Below, one piece after another: positions 25,426-34,883 of a stretch of 55,903 nucleotides of DNA (its first letter is position 1; the number at the start of each line of letters is the position of its first letter). The stretch is from a virus, in IMG/VR virus record IMGVR_UViG_3300021085_003174, positions 1-55,903 of that record, one strand, 5' to 3'. The position numbers and the translations under genes were made by a program. The notes under the pieces are model-generated. The model was not told where the DNA came from. It did no database searches and saw only the letters and a program-made list of their open reading frames with translations.

Positions 25426-26982
25426 ATGGATGTTGTCCAACATTATCTATCTGAGATTGATTTAACTGATGTTCCATCTGAACTAGGAATATTGTTGAGT
25501 GAAGCTGCCACTACAAATGCTTCGGATGCCGAAGTTGCTATTTGTGTTGCGTACAACATCAAACAAGGTAAGAAAGAGGCAGATGCTCTTAAATCAGCAG
25601 GTGTAGACAAAGCAACTTGGAAAAAGATTAAAGCAAATAAGTTAGTATATAGTGCAGGTAAAAAAGTTGCGAAAGGATTAAAAAACATTGGAGGTACTTT
25701 GATATGGTCAGGAAAAACATCTGCATCTACATTTTACAAAAACGGAAAAAAAGAAGCATCAAAAGCAGACTTAATAGGAAACAATCGTAATCGTTTGTCG
25801 GTAAAACAAACAAGCAGTTCGGCAAAAAGTGCTCAACTTGTAAGTGGAACTTCGGGAGAAGCAATCGGAGTATTTGAATTTGCCGTTAAACATTTAGAAG
25901 CAAGTGGTGGAAAACTTGCGAACGATTCAGAGATTAAAGAGTTGTTTGATATCTTTGAAAAAGAAATGTCAAAAGCAATTCGTACTGATATAAATGTGGA
26001 AGTTGGAAAAGGTAAAAAAGATTTTCGTGATTGGGTTATATCGGACAGTGGTCGTTTTGATGTTGTTAAATCAAAAGCAAAACAAGCAACGGACGATGAA
26101 ATAAAACGACATATTCGTGCAGAGTTGGCAGTTAATAATGCTATATCAAATGCAGATGCTCCCAAACTTGAAGGAGATTACATTAAAGGAGTTAAACCAT
26201 TAACTGCAAAACAAATCAGCAAGATGCGTTCTGATTATATTGCGTCTGATATGAAAATCGGTGATGTTACAATTGCTAAAGATTATCTTGAAAAAGCAGA
26301 TGTACCTTCTGATTTATTAACCAAGGAAGCACTAAGAACTCAAATAATGGATTTGATTGATGTAGCATTAAAAGCAGATACTTGGAAAAATCGTATTCGT
26401 GAAATTATACAAAACAACACCGAACTTAAAAAGTGGATTGTGTATGAAGCTGCAAGTGGTCTTGGTAAGTTTACCGGCAAAGCATCTAAAGGAGGAAACT
26501 ACTTTGGTGATAATACTGCGGTTGCTAACAAGATATTGGTATTTGATTCTAAAGGTGTAAAGAAAGTACACGATTTATTCAAGTGGTCACAAAGCAATGG
26601 TAATCTTTGCAATAATGTAGATATTAGTTTCAAAGGAAGTGGTCGCAGAAAATTCATTAAGTTTGGATTGGCTGCTGAATCTATTAATCACAACATAGAA
26701 AACATCATAACCGAAGAATACAACAAACTTGAAGATCAATTAAAACTACTCAACGAAGGTAAAATTTGGGACACCATAAAAAGTGGATTTGATTCTGCGT
26801 CAACTTGGGTTAAAGCATCGTATGATAAAATTGAAGTTTTACTTTTGCAGTTTTATGAAAATGCTATAAAGAAGGTTCTTGATTACTTTTGGGAACTATT
26901 TCAAAAAGGATTGAGTCCTGTGCTTGAAAAAATGGGATTCATTATGGAAGGTGTATGTTCGTTATCTGTTCCCGTTTGGTAA
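25426..26982 (+). CDS. Probable virion protein, paralogue A (518 aa)
   Basis: The function is not known. It starts MDVVQHYLSEID, contains VYEAASGLGKF at about residue 339 and a following VDISFKGSG, and ends in long amphipathic helices (SFDSASTWVKASYDKI-like, FYENAIKKVLDYFWELFQKG). The same plan occurs in the next gene, so they are diverged duplicates. [LI]-x-E sites (YLSE, LLSE, LLNE) resemble T4 prohead-protease cleavage sites. A lysine-rich, soluble, box-controlled protein fits an internal head or injected protein; this is inference. Confidence 0.75.
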   Translation: MDVVQHYLSEIDLTDVPSELGILLSEAATTNASDAEVAICVAYNIKQGKKEADALKSAGVDKATWKKIKANKLVYSAGKKVAKGLKNIGGTLIWSGKTSASTFYKNGKKEASKADLIGNNRNRLSVKQTSSSAKSAQLVSGTSGEAIGVFEFAVKHLEASGGKLANDSEIKELFDIFEKEMSKAIRTDINVEVGKGKKDFRDWVISDSGRFDVVKSKAKQATDDEIKRHIRAELAVNNAISNADAPKLEGDYIKGVKPLTAKQISKMRSDYIASDMKIGDVTIAKDYLEKADVPSDLLTKEALRTQIMDLIDVALKADTWKNRIREIIQNNTELKKWIVYEAASGLGKFTGKASKGGNYFGDNTAVANKILVFDSKGVKKVHDLFKWSQSNGNLCNNVDISFKGSGRRKFIKFGLAAESINHNIENIITEEYNKLEDQLKLLNEGKIWDTIKSGFDSASTWVKASYDKIEVLLLQFYENAIKKVLDYFWELFQKGLSPVLEKMGFIMEGVCSLSVPVW

Positions 26983-26998
26983 TAAAACATCTTTGATA

Positions 26999-27008
26999 TA
27001 TATTTATT
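26999..27008 (+). promoter_or_regulatory. TATATTTATT box upstream of the GTG-start 541-aa gene
   Basis: TATATTTATT, then GTC and a GTG start at 27012; no SD. The box-to-start spacing supports the unusual GTG start. Confidence 0.55.
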
Positions 27009-27011
27009 GTC

Positions 27012-28637
27012 GTGGATATAGTAGAACATTATATTAAAAACATAGATACTTCTTTTGAAGTTGATGATATATTATGTGAACTTGCATTGCACGATTTGTT
27101 TAAACGAGATAACAAGCAACGATTCATTGACAAAGTTGATGGTAACGAAGTTCTTGATGATAAAAACAACCCTCTTAAAATTAAAAGTGGTACTACTGCT
27201 TTATGGAAAGATATGAAGAAGCAACTTTTATCTGCAACAGACAAAGATGGGATTGCTGATTGGGGTGGTCGTGGTGAAACCAAGATAAAACAACTATTTG
27301 GTGTTCCTATTAGTAAAATAGGCAAATCTCAGAATGATATGAGTGGGGGAGCAAGTAGTGGAAATCCAAGTGGGGAAGATTGGGAAGCAATGATTGCTAT
27401 TGGTCTTGCTACTATTGAAAAGAAAGACCCATCAAAAGAAGTACCTGACGAATGGTCAAGAATAGAACGAAAGGGTTTTTGGGATAGTGAATTTAATCGT
27501 GACATCGCAGAAAAGATTGCAAGTGCATTTAAGAAAAACGGATATGCACCCATTTCGCAAACTGGTAGTGGAAAGGGTGGTGTGGGTGTATCAAGTGAAT
27601 GGGGAGAGATATTCAAAGAATACGGAAGTGGTAGTATGAACAAAACTCCAAAGACTGACCTCAAGGGAGGTTCAAAGAAAATTTCATTAAAAAAAGCAGG
27701 TGGTTCTCAAGCAATGAGTGCCAAGCAAGCTGAAGCAGCTTCTACATTCGGAGCAGCTGTTAGTATGTATGGTAAAAATTATCCAAGTAGTGTAAATAAA
27801 ATCTTAGATTCATTTAAGAGTTCAATTCTTGATTTATCTGAAAGTGGTTACCGTGGTAGTATATCTGCTCTTGAAAAAGACATCAAAGCAAGTGAAGGTG
27901 ATCCAAAGAAAATGAAGAAACTTAAACCAGTAGTTGATAATTTGAAGCAAGCAAGAGATGATGGTAAGTTTATTACATCGGAAATGAATCGTTTGTTTTT
28001 AAGTGATTCAAAATTCAAAGACTTGTTTGTATTCGAGGCTGCTACCGGTTCTGTTAAGTTTGGGGATTCTTCGGAAAGTCGTGCTGATACTATGGTGGAA
28101 ATTGATACTGATAGTGGTAAAATTACATCACAATACAAAATGAATTCTCCAAGTGATATTTCTTCACTAGCAAGTCAATACAAGTTTTATTTGTCATTCA
28201 AAACAAGTGGTAATAGCACTCCTTATATGGCACTTAGAGGAAATATGGAACAAGACCCAAAGAAGGTTACTGCGTGGATGAAGAAGCAGGTTGTAGAAAA
28301 TAAAAACTTTTCAACGATATGTCCAACATTTTCTAGTATTATTCAAGAAGGTTTCAAACAAGACGATTTTGGAAAAAGATTATTAACTGAATCAAGTTAT
28401 CAAAATCTAAATGAATGGCAATTACTTAAAAAGGTTCGTGACGGAATAACATCTGTTAGCAACAAGGTAAAAGACCGTTTTGTTAAAATATGGAATTGGA
28501 TTTCCGAACGAGTTTCTGTTGCATTTGATTGGTTAAAGAAGCAAGGAGCAAAAGCACTTGTTTATCTTCAAAAGTTTTTTGGAGTGAAACTTGACAAGTG
28601 TGGAATAAATGGAAAGATAGAACTTTTCTCTGCTTAA
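27012..28637 (+). CDS. Probable virion protein, paralogue B (541 aa, GTG start)
   Basis: A diverged copy of the preceding gene. It opens (M)DIVEHYIKNID, matching MDVVQHYLSEID. It has VFEAATGSVKF at the same position (about 339), then YLSFKTSG, and ends in amphipathic helices (VRDGITSVSNKVKDRFVKIW, WLKKQGAKALVYLQKFFG). The middle is Gly/Ser/Lys rich. A GTG start is supported by the alignment with its paralogue. LLTE and LNE sites near the C terminus again resemble prohead-protease sites. It ends directly against the convergent methyltransferase gene. Confidence 0.75.
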   Translation: MDIVEHYIKNIDTSFEVDDILCELALHDLFKRDNKQRFIDKVDGNEVLDDKNNPLKIKSGTTALWKDMKKQLLSATDKDGIADWGGRGETKIKQLFGVPISKIGKSQNDMSGGASSGNPSGEDWEAMIAIGLATIEKKDPSKEVPDEWSRIERKGFWDSEFNRDIAEKIASAFKKNGYAPISQTGSGKGGVGVSSEWGEIFKEYGSGSMNKTPKTDLKGGSKKISLKKAGGSQAMSAKQAEAASTFGAAVSMYGKNYPSSVNKILDSFKSSILDLSESGYRGSISALEKDIKASEGDPKKMKKLKPVVDNLKQARDDGKFITSEMNRLFLSDSKFKDLFVFEAATGSVKFGDSSESRADTMVEIDTDSGKITSQYKMNSPSDISSLASQYKFYLSFKTSGNSTPYMALRGNMEQDPKKVTAWMKKQVVENKNFSTICPTFSSIIQEGFKQDDFGKRLLTESSYQNLNEWQLLKKVRDGITSVSNKVKDRFVKIWNWISERVSVAFDWLKKQGAKALVYLQKFFGVKLDKCGINGKIELFSA

Positions 28638-30227
28638 TTACTTCTTGTAAAACACAAAGATAGGTTCGTACTTTTGCAACTCTCCGTTTATCTTGCAACA
28701 ATTCTTAACCGTTTCTGCTTTAACGCCACGCATTGTTGTCATAAGCATTTTAAGAGTTTCAACATACTCAAGTCCGTATTCCGCAAGAATATCACGACTA
28801 TCTTTTTCTAATGGCATAAATCCATCTCCATCTGCAATGTCTGCGATATTCCAAAGCAAGTATCTATCGTTCTTTAAATACTCGGCAGCCGTCTTTAAAG
28901 TAGGACGAAGAAAGTTGTCTCTCCAATCTGCATACTCTGGAAACTTTTTGAAACTCTGAGATTCATCTGCTGAATATTGTTCACGATTAAAATATGGTGG
29001 ACTTGTAAAAACCAAATCAAGTTTGCCTTTGTATTTTTGGAAACTTGGATTGTTGGAAATTTCCTCACTTCCGTCTTGGTAAACATCATAAGTGTTACGG
29101 TGGCCAAAGAACGGATTACCTCCGTTTGTTTTATCATTAAAAAAGTCGGCAAGATATTCATAACGACTTTTACCAAGTTCATCAATATAGTTGTCGGTGT
29201 TTGGATCAGTTCCGATATAATGAATCTGTCTATCGTGTACTGACATAGCACCAAGAATACGACCACCCCAACCTGCACTTGGATCATATATATGAAGATT
29301 GCTTTTATCTTCAACATGGTCTGTATACTTCTGATATATGTACTTTGCAGTCAACGGAGGAAAGTTAACCGCAGGTTGACTCAACCCCAACTTGAATGCT
29401 TCCATTGCTGATGGAAATATTCTTGAGTTCTTGTTGTAGTAACGAATACTAAAACGAAATTCTACTTCTTTTTCGTCTTCTATAATTACATCATTTATAT
29501 TTTCTATATCATCACCGAAGTTTGCAGTTCTTTCTAAATTTCTGATGTTGTTTATTTCAAGCAAACCTTCTTTGTGTAATTTCTTTATTTGCTTTGCAGT
29601 AAGCATCAAACTACTTTCTTCATATGAATCAAACTTCTTTTCGGTAAACAACTCAATAATCCAAAAGTCATTGTGTGGGTGAAGGTGTTTTTCTTTGACA
29701 AAGTTACGAACCCACTCTTCTGCGTTTTCGGTTGGGCATGGAACGTCATAATCATTTTTCTTGATTGTTCTTCCATGAGCATAAAACGAATCTCTTCGTA
29801 CCGTTCTTCTCATACAGGTGTGAAAACTTTCTCGTTTCTCTGGATTAGCAAAGCAATCGTAAACACTCCAAGATGTATGCTTACTTGAACCTATTTTAGT
29901 TTTAAGCATTGTTGGAAAAAACTGATCAACTACGGTTGCGAACTTGTTAAAGTTTTTGACGATGGTATTTGTTCCGTCCATTTCGTCTTTGTGCTGAAAC
30001 TTATATACATTGTATCCTGATAACTTATTTAAATTTGCTATGATGTCTTTTTCGTTTTTACCTGTTCTTGGTGGAAGACCCTCATTGTCCCAAGTGTCTA
30101 CAATATAAGTTCTAAGTTCATCAATCCACTCGGTTAACTCTGCACCATTCTTTTGTAATAGTTCGTGGAATGTAATATTAACCTTACACTCTGTTAAATT
30201 ATTCTTTTCGTAAAAGTATTTTTTCAT
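28638..30227 (-). CDS. DNA methyltransferase-like protein (SAGWG/TSPPYFN family), copy 2
   Basis: A 529-aa protein. The C-terminal half holds the AdoMet motif IYDPSAGWGGRILGAM, IGTDPNTDN, the catalytic-type FTSPPYFNREQYSADESQ and YLLWNIADI. The N-terminal ~280 residues are specific to this copy and may recognise DNA or another substrate. The family matches the gene at 17998. ATG at 30227 is chosen: it overlaps the PLP-enzyme stop as ATGA, and an upstream in-frame start has no support. Its stop (TAA) abuts the convergent gene's stop. Confidence 0.85.
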   Translation of the reverse strand: MKKYFYEKNNLTECKVNITFHELLQKNGAELTEWIDELRTYIVDTWDNEGLPPRTGKNEKDIIANLNKLSGYNVYKFQHKDEMDGTNTIVKNFNKFATVVDQFFPTMLKTKIGSSKHTSWSVYDCFANPEKRESFHTCMRRTVRRDSFYAHGRTIKKNDYDVPCPTENAEEWVRNFVKEKHLHPHNDFWIIELFTEKKFDSYEESSLMLTAKQIKKLHKEGLLEINNIRNLERTANFGDDIENINDVIIEDEKEVEFRFSIRYYNKNSRIFPSAMEAFKLGLSQPAVNFPPLTAKYIYQKYTDHVEDKSNLHIYDPSAGWGGRILGAMSVHDRQIHYIGTDPNTDNYIDELGKSRYEYLADFFNDKTNGGNPFFGHRNTYDVYQDGSEEISNNPSFQKYKGKLDLVFTSPPYFNREQYSADESQSFKKFPEYADWRDNFLRPTLKTAAEYLKNDRYLLWNIADIADGDGFMPLEKDSRDILAEYGLEYVETLKMLMTTMRGVKAETVKNCCKINGELQKYEPIFVFYKK

Positions 30228-31153
30228 TGTCTCCAAAAGTGTGATGCACAAGCACCACCAAGATTATAGAATAGTACATCTCCGTCTAATTTGCAACCAT
30301 TTTCTTTTAACCAATCCCATGCTTTTTTGTCCCAATTACCATTACAAGGAAATGGAGTATATACTTGATCCAGATCATCTGCAAACTCATGTGGGGTTTC
30401 GTGGATTTCGGTTACGTGGTTATGCTTTCCGTTTTTTGCATAGAATACACCCCACGATGTTAACTTAGTTTCAATGGAAGACTCTGATGCAGTTGTTATG
30501 AGATGTGCTTTCTTTATGTCACTTTGATGTAATTGAAACTGTCTTTCTCCGAAAAAACCCTGAAGTAGTCCCGATGGTGTTACTCCACTACCTGCATTTA
30601 CAACAAGGTGTTTAATGTTTTTGTCTGAGTTCTCTTCGAGTAGAGTTTGCATTCGTGTTTTGAAATAATCTACATAATCTGGATGATCAAACGCATATGG
30701 CATCATTTGATATCCGTTTTTGTTTGCAAGAATATTAACCGAACTTGTTACTATACTAAGAATGTTTGGTTTCATTGGGACCAACTCTGCCCCAAGACTT
30801 TCTATTTTTTCAAGTGCTTTTTTAGGATAGTCTTTCGTATTAGGGTATGCAATCTTAATATCAAATCCAAGTTCACGACCCATATATGCCAATGCCCAAC
30901 CACTATAACTTACAGCAACTGACAAATGGATTATAGGTTTGTTTCTTGTAAGTTTTTCAACCGAGTATGTCTGATTCTTGTTATTGTCATCAGTAAATGC
31001 CCCATCACTTTCAAGGACTCTACGAATGCCTTCTAACTTTGCCCACGGTGGTAAATCTAAATTTCCGTTTAGCAAATCGTCACGTTTTACGTAAACTTTT
31101 TTTTCTCCACATAAATGTTCTTCGAGTGGAGTATCAAAATTAAAGGAGAGCAT
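30224..31153 (-). CDS. PLP-dependent enzyme, fold type II (cysteate/ACC-deaminase-like)
   Basis: A 309-aa protein of the tryptophan-synthase-beta fold. KRDDLLNGNLDLPPWAKLEG contains the likely PLP lysine K39. HLSVAVSYSGWALAYMGREL resembles the ring-stacking substrate segment. The phosphate-binding loop is GSGVTPSG (188-195). Closest by eye to ACC deaminase and D-cysteine desulfhydrase, so it would act on an amino acid or amino-acid adduct. It is coupled at both ends: 14-bp overlap with the oxygenase gene and ATGA overlap with the methyltransferase gene. Confidence 0.85.
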   Translation of the reverse strand: MLSFNFDTPLEEHLCGEKKVYVKRDDLLNGNLDLPPWAKLEGIRRVLESDGAFTDDNNKNQTYSVEKLTRNKPIIHLSVAVSYSGWALAYMGRELGFDIKIAYPNTKDYPKKALEKIESLGAELVPMKPNILSIVTSSVNILANKNGYQMMPYAFDHPDYVDYFKTRMQTLLEENSDKNIKHLVVNAGSGVTPSGLLQGFFGERQFQLHQSDIKKAHLITTASESSIETKLTSWGVFYAKNGKHNHVTEIHETPHEFADDLDQVYTPFPCNGNWDKKAWDWLKENGCKLDGDVLFYNLGGACASHFWRQ

Positions 31154-32345
31154 CTAAGTGTTTTTGTTCACATTCAATATCCATTATTACATGGAAACGA
31201 TAATTCTCTGAGTTGTTTACAACCCAATGAGGTTTTCTTTTATCCATATAATAATATTCTCCCGTTTTCAAACGAAAGTCTTCTGTTTCACCATCAAGTC
31301 CGACTTGAGTGAATATACATTCTTCGTCAACTTGAATGGGAAAGTGAATTCTTAACGAACGACCAAGTTTTGGTCCATTCTTTGTTTGGTAATCCCAACT
31401 ATCGTGACCAATATCGGTATGTCTTTGAATAACTCCGTTTTTTGGTTCTACTCTGGTGATAACCAACCAAGTGCATTTATCAACTGATGTAATTTCGTTT
31501 ACTACCTTTGCTAGTTTAGGAATCTTTTCAAGAATAGTATAATCAACTTCACTATTAGGATTAATCGGTACAACTTCAACCGTGTACCAAGTCTTTTCGG
31601 GTCCTCCATAGTTTCCATTGATTCCATCGTAACTCCAGGGATTAACTGCTTCTTTGTAATCTTTAATTTCTTGAACAAGTTCTGCACATTCTTTTTTGTT
31701 GATAGAACTCAACTTCATTTTCTGAATCTTAATATCTTCATACTTTGAAACACCTGGTTGTTTCAACTCACCACTATACCAAATACCACGAACCTCAGAA
31801 CCAACCGCAGTTACTTTACTGCTTAACCAAGTTGCTTTTATTGCTTTGCAAAAATCTTTATCTTGTTTCAGTTCCATATTAACATCTGTTAAAAACAAAT
31901 CGCACTTGGTATCAAACAAATCATTTTCTAATGTTCGTTTACTTTCAATATCTGCTATTAAGTCTTCTAGGTGTCCATCAACATAAGCGAATCTTGTTAT
32001 CTGTAAATCACCGGTCTTGATTGTTCCTACTACATCTTCTGCTACATCTTTTATTCCACGATTAGATTTACATTCTGAACAAATATATGCCCACAAAAGT
32101 TTGCCATAAAATGTTTTATGAAAGAATCTACCTTTTTGATCTGCTTCATATAAATTCTTCCAGTTTATTTTTTTGAATGGATCAAGGTTTGGTTCTTTGC
32201 AGGCAATGGGTTGATTTTTCCATTGTGGTGGAACATCATACTCTTGGAAGAATTTTGCGTACTCTTTATACTTGTCTTTTATTTCATCTGAAATTTCGTC
32301 TTTGACTTTTACTTTTTTTGTTTTCTTTTCTTTTACTGAAACCAT
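31140..32345 (-). CDS. Fe(II)/2-oxoglutarate oxygenase-like protein (Asp/Asn beta-hydroxylase type) with unknown N-terminal domain
   Basis: The C-terminal ~110 residues (about 290-395) match the aspartyl/asparaginyl beta-hydroxylase cupin: RHTDIGHD (H309, D311), [28 protein letters not shown] (H373) and a YRFHVIMD strand with R383 for 2-oxoglutarate. The first 280 residues are not recognised and include a CSEC pair (89-92). It would hydroxylate a peptide, nucleobase or small molecule. It overlaps both neighbouring genes by 13-14 bp, so it is part of a tightly coupled four-gene cassette. Confidence 0.82.
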   Translation of the reverse strand: MVSVKEKKTKKVKVKDEISDEIKDKYKEYAKFFQEYDVPPQWKNQPIACKEPNLDPFKKINWKNLYEADQKGRFFHKTFYGKLLWAYICSECKSNRGIKDVAEDVVGTIKTGDLQITRFAYVDGHLEDLIADIESKRTLENDLFDTKCDLFLTDVNMELKQDKDFCKAIKATWLSSKVTAVGSEVRGIWYSGELKQPGVSKYEDIKIQKMKLSSINKKECAELVQEIKDYKEAVNPWSYDGINGNYGGPEKTWYTVEVVPINPNSEVDYTILEKIPKLAKVVNEITSVDKCTWLVITRVEPKNGVIQRHTDIGHDSWDYQTKNGPKLGRSLRIHFPIQVDEECIFTQVGLDGETEDFRLKTGEYYYMDKRKPHWVVNNSENYRFHVIMDIECEQKHLDALL

Positions 32346-33142
32346 TTGTTTTCTTGCCTTTCTAAAATTGCATTATTCACTTTATTTTCTAAACAATTCT
32401 CTATAATTTTTTTTAAGTTTTCGTGATCGTTTTTTTCTCCAAGGAAATCCCACGATGTGTGGTTGTAATAAAATGCTTTGTTTGTTTGTAGTAATTCTTC
32501 ACGTAAATCTGTTCCTAGTGTATCTATATGTGCAGTTGCTATATTACCACCGTTTATTAAAGATAGCAAGGCTGCATTGTCGTGGCAATCTGATCTAGAT
32601 ATTGATACAAAGTTTATGTTTCTACAATTTTCAAATAATTTTTCATTGAACATATTTTTTGTGGAATCATTTAATGATACGGTTGCAATGACATTCTTTA
32701 TATTAGATGATGACATAATCTGTTGAATCGTTGTTTCATCTGTTTTTGAATCAACAACAGAAATAAAATGTTCAACGATACCTTGAACTTTTTTAGAAAT
32801 GACACCATTACCAAATATAACACAATCACCATCTACAAGTTTATCTTTGATCCAATAAGCACATCCGTTTGTATTTGGACTAGTTGCAACTACACCTATA
32901 TTGTGTTTTTTGCACAACTTTAAGTTTACTGAATCTACTCCGTGGCCACGATGAACCACCCACTCAAGGTTTGGATACCGATCAAGTGTAGTTTTTCCTA
33001 CTTTACTGAACTTAGTTGAGATAACCTTAATTTCATTTGAAGGAATTCCGTCTGCTTTTTGCATTGCACCCAGAATGTGGGCATTGGGAATAAACTTCTC
33101 TATATCAGCAAGATCGGATTTATCTTTTATTAAGGTATTCAT
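32333..33142 (-). CDS. D-2-hydroxyacid dehydrogenase-like protein, apparently reduced
   Basis: A 269-aa protein resembling phosphoglycerate-dehydrogenase-type enzymes: [33 protein letters not shown], a degenerate nucleotide loop [35 protein letters not shown] and [13 protein letters not shown]. It is shorter than the usual 310-400. The glycine loop and the catalytic R-E-H set are poorly conserved, so it may be catalytically changed or non-enzymatic. It is first in the four-gene cassette. The upstream region has a TATAGT-like -10 but no convincing -35. Confidence 0.75.
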   Translation of the reverse strand: MNTLIKDKSDLADIEKFIPNAHILGAMQKADGIPSNEIKVISTKFSKVGKTTLDRYPNLEWVVHRGHGVDSVNLKLCKKHNIGVVATSPNTNGCAYWIKDKLVDGDCVIFGNGVISKKVQGIVEHFISVVDSKTDETTIQQIMSSSNIKNVIATVSLNDSTKNMFNEKLFENCRNINFVSISRSDCHDNAALLSLINGGNIATAHIDTLGTDLREELLQTNKAFYYNHTSWDFLGEKNDHENLKKIIENCLENKVNNAILERQENKWFQ

Positions 33143-33197
33143 TTTTTGTATACTATACTAAACGAATACCAACCAAATATCAAGTATATAATATAAT

Positions 33198-34844
33198 TTA
33201 TGCTAACTCGGTAACTTTGATTCTCGCAGATACGTGACCAAGATTTCTATTTAAATATTCCGTTGGAACTTTGTTTTCAATGAACAACTCGTTAAAGTAT
33301 TGATCAATAGTATCTTGTTCTTTTTTAAGATAATCTGTATGACATCCTTGTTGAAATGTTTTTTTGGGTCTCCAGAGCAACTCATCTGAAATTTCTCCTT
33401 CAAATGCTTTTCGCAAAACATATTTCATTATGTTTCCTTTACCATCTGCTTCATCTCTGTATCTGGTTGGAATTCTTAAACCAAAATCAATAACTTCTTT
33501 ATTAAGAAAAGGAGTTCTTAGTTCTACCTTACCACCATACATCATTGCTTTGTTGGTTCTAATAAGATTATTTTTGTGAAGGTTGTTTATGAGGTTAACT
33601 CGTTTTTGATGCCAAGCAAGTGGATCAGGCCAACAAAATCTTTTGACATCTCCATAACTAGCAAATATTTCATCTGCTCCTTCTCCACCAAATACGACTT
33701 TATATCCTTTGTCTCGGATTTCCCAAGATAGAAATAATTGAGCAACTGCGGGTGATACTTGTGTCCATTTGTGAGTTTCTGATGCCCATATACTTTCTTT
33801 TAGATTATTCTGAATATCTTCCTTACTTACATTAACTTCGTGCAATCTAACACCCAATTCTTTTGATGCTATTTTAGCATAATACAAATCATCTTTCAAA
33901 GTTTGCTTACGATTAGATGTTACATTTACAACAAATGCTTCAATGTTTGGATTTTTCTTTTTAAGTAAATAAGTAATAATAGTGCTATCTATACCACCAC
34001 TCAAAATTGTACAAATCGGAGTATCACTTATTAGTTCATCATCAACTGCTTGTTCCAACCGTTTTCTAAATTCGGATGCGTAGTAATCAATTCCTTTATC
34101 TTCTTTCTCAAATAATTTTAAGTCTGTTTCTGATCGTGTATATAAAGTTGGATTCTCTGGATTAAACTCTGGTTTGAAATCGTTCCATCTTTTAATCTCA
34201 CAATTTGTTACTCCGATTAAATTTTCGGAAACCGTTACAATTGTTCCAGGTTCTACTACTTTTATTTTTTCTTCTTCACCGTCTGGTGCTTTGCGATTTC
34301 TATCAACATTGAAAAATTTAAGGTTTGGTGTTGCTGATTGCAATCCTTTAACTTCACTTGAAAAAACAATCTTTTCATTTTCAAATGCATAATACAATGG
34401 AAGTCTTCCGATAAAGTCTCTTCCTAATGTTAACTGATTTCGGTCTACATCATAAAAAGCAAAACAAAACATTCCATCAAGATTTTTCATTGCTTCTAAA
34501 ATATTATCACGATTATCTATTAAGTAATACAACAACAACTCCGAATCACTTCTTTCAGTCTTGAAATTGTATTTCTTTCTAAGTTTGTTGTTAAACTTTC
34601 TGAAAAATGGTTTCCACATTTCTCCGTTGAATGCCAGCACAAATTTTTCATTCTCTGAAATAAGTGGTTGATTTGCTGACTCTGATAAATCTTGTATAGA
34701 CAACCTATTATGACTCATATAAAAATCGTTCTTCTCAAAATGAAATATAACATTGCCATCTGTTCCACGATGCATAATTGATGCAAGACCATTCTTGACT
34801 TCTTGAATATCGTTAAAATTATTTCCGCCTAATATACCGCACAT
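33198..34844 (-). CDS. asnB: Asparagine synthetase-like amidotransferase (AsnB)
   Basis: A 548-aa glutamine-hydrolysing enzyme. The N-terminal glutaminase has the catalytic Cys2 (MCGILGG), IMHRGTDG and FNGEMW. The C-terminal ATP-pyrophosphatase has the P-loop SGGIDS (282-287), FGGEGADEIFASY and RTPFLNKEVIDFG. It would transfer an amide nitrogen to aspartate or, as in O-antigen clusters, to a sugar carboxylate. It lies between the PLP/oxygenase cassette and nucleotide-sugar genes, so either use is possible. Confidence 0.95.
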   Translation of the reverse strand: MCGILGGNNFNDIQEVKNGLASIMHRGTDGNVIFHFEKNDFYMSHNRLSIQDLSESANQPLISENEKFVLAFNGEMWKPFFRKFNNKLRKKYNFKTERSDSELLLYYLIDNRDNILEAMKNLDGMFCFAFYDVDRNQLTLGRDFIGRLPLYYAFENEKIVFSSEVKGLQSATPNLKFFNVDRNRKAPDGEEEKIKVVEPGTIVTVSENLIGVTNCEIKRWNDFKPEFNPENPTLYTRSETDLKLFEKEDKGIDYYASEFRKRLEQAVDDELISDTPICTILSGGIDSTIITYLLKKKNPNIEAFVVNVTSNRKQTLKDDLYYAKIASKELGVRLHEVNVSKEDIQNNLKESIWASETHKWTQVSPAVAQLFLSWEIRDKGYKVVFGGEGADEIFASYGDVKRFCWPDPLAWHQKRVNLINNLHKNNLIRTNKAMMYGGKVELRTPFLNKEVIDFGLRIPTRYRDEADGKGNIMKYVLRKAFEGEISDELLWRPKKTFQQGCHTDYLKKEQDTIDQYFNELFIENKVPTEYLNRNLGHVSARIKVTELA

Positions 34845-34854
34845 TATAGGATAT

Positions 34855-34883
34855 ATTATAGTGTAATTGGTGTTTTAGGTCAA
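34855..34883 (-). promoter_or_regulatory. Sigma70-like promoter of the AsnB gene
   Basis: Minus strand: TTGACC (34883-34878), 17-bp spacer, perfect TATAAT (34860-34855), then 10 nt to the ATG at 34844. The predicted leader is about 3 nt. Confidence 0.78.

Noticed and set aside
33143-33183. Sigma70 promoter before the dehydrogenase-like gene
   Set aside because: A TATAGT-like -10 is present, but the best -35 (TTGATA) sits 20 bp away, so it was not listed as a feature.
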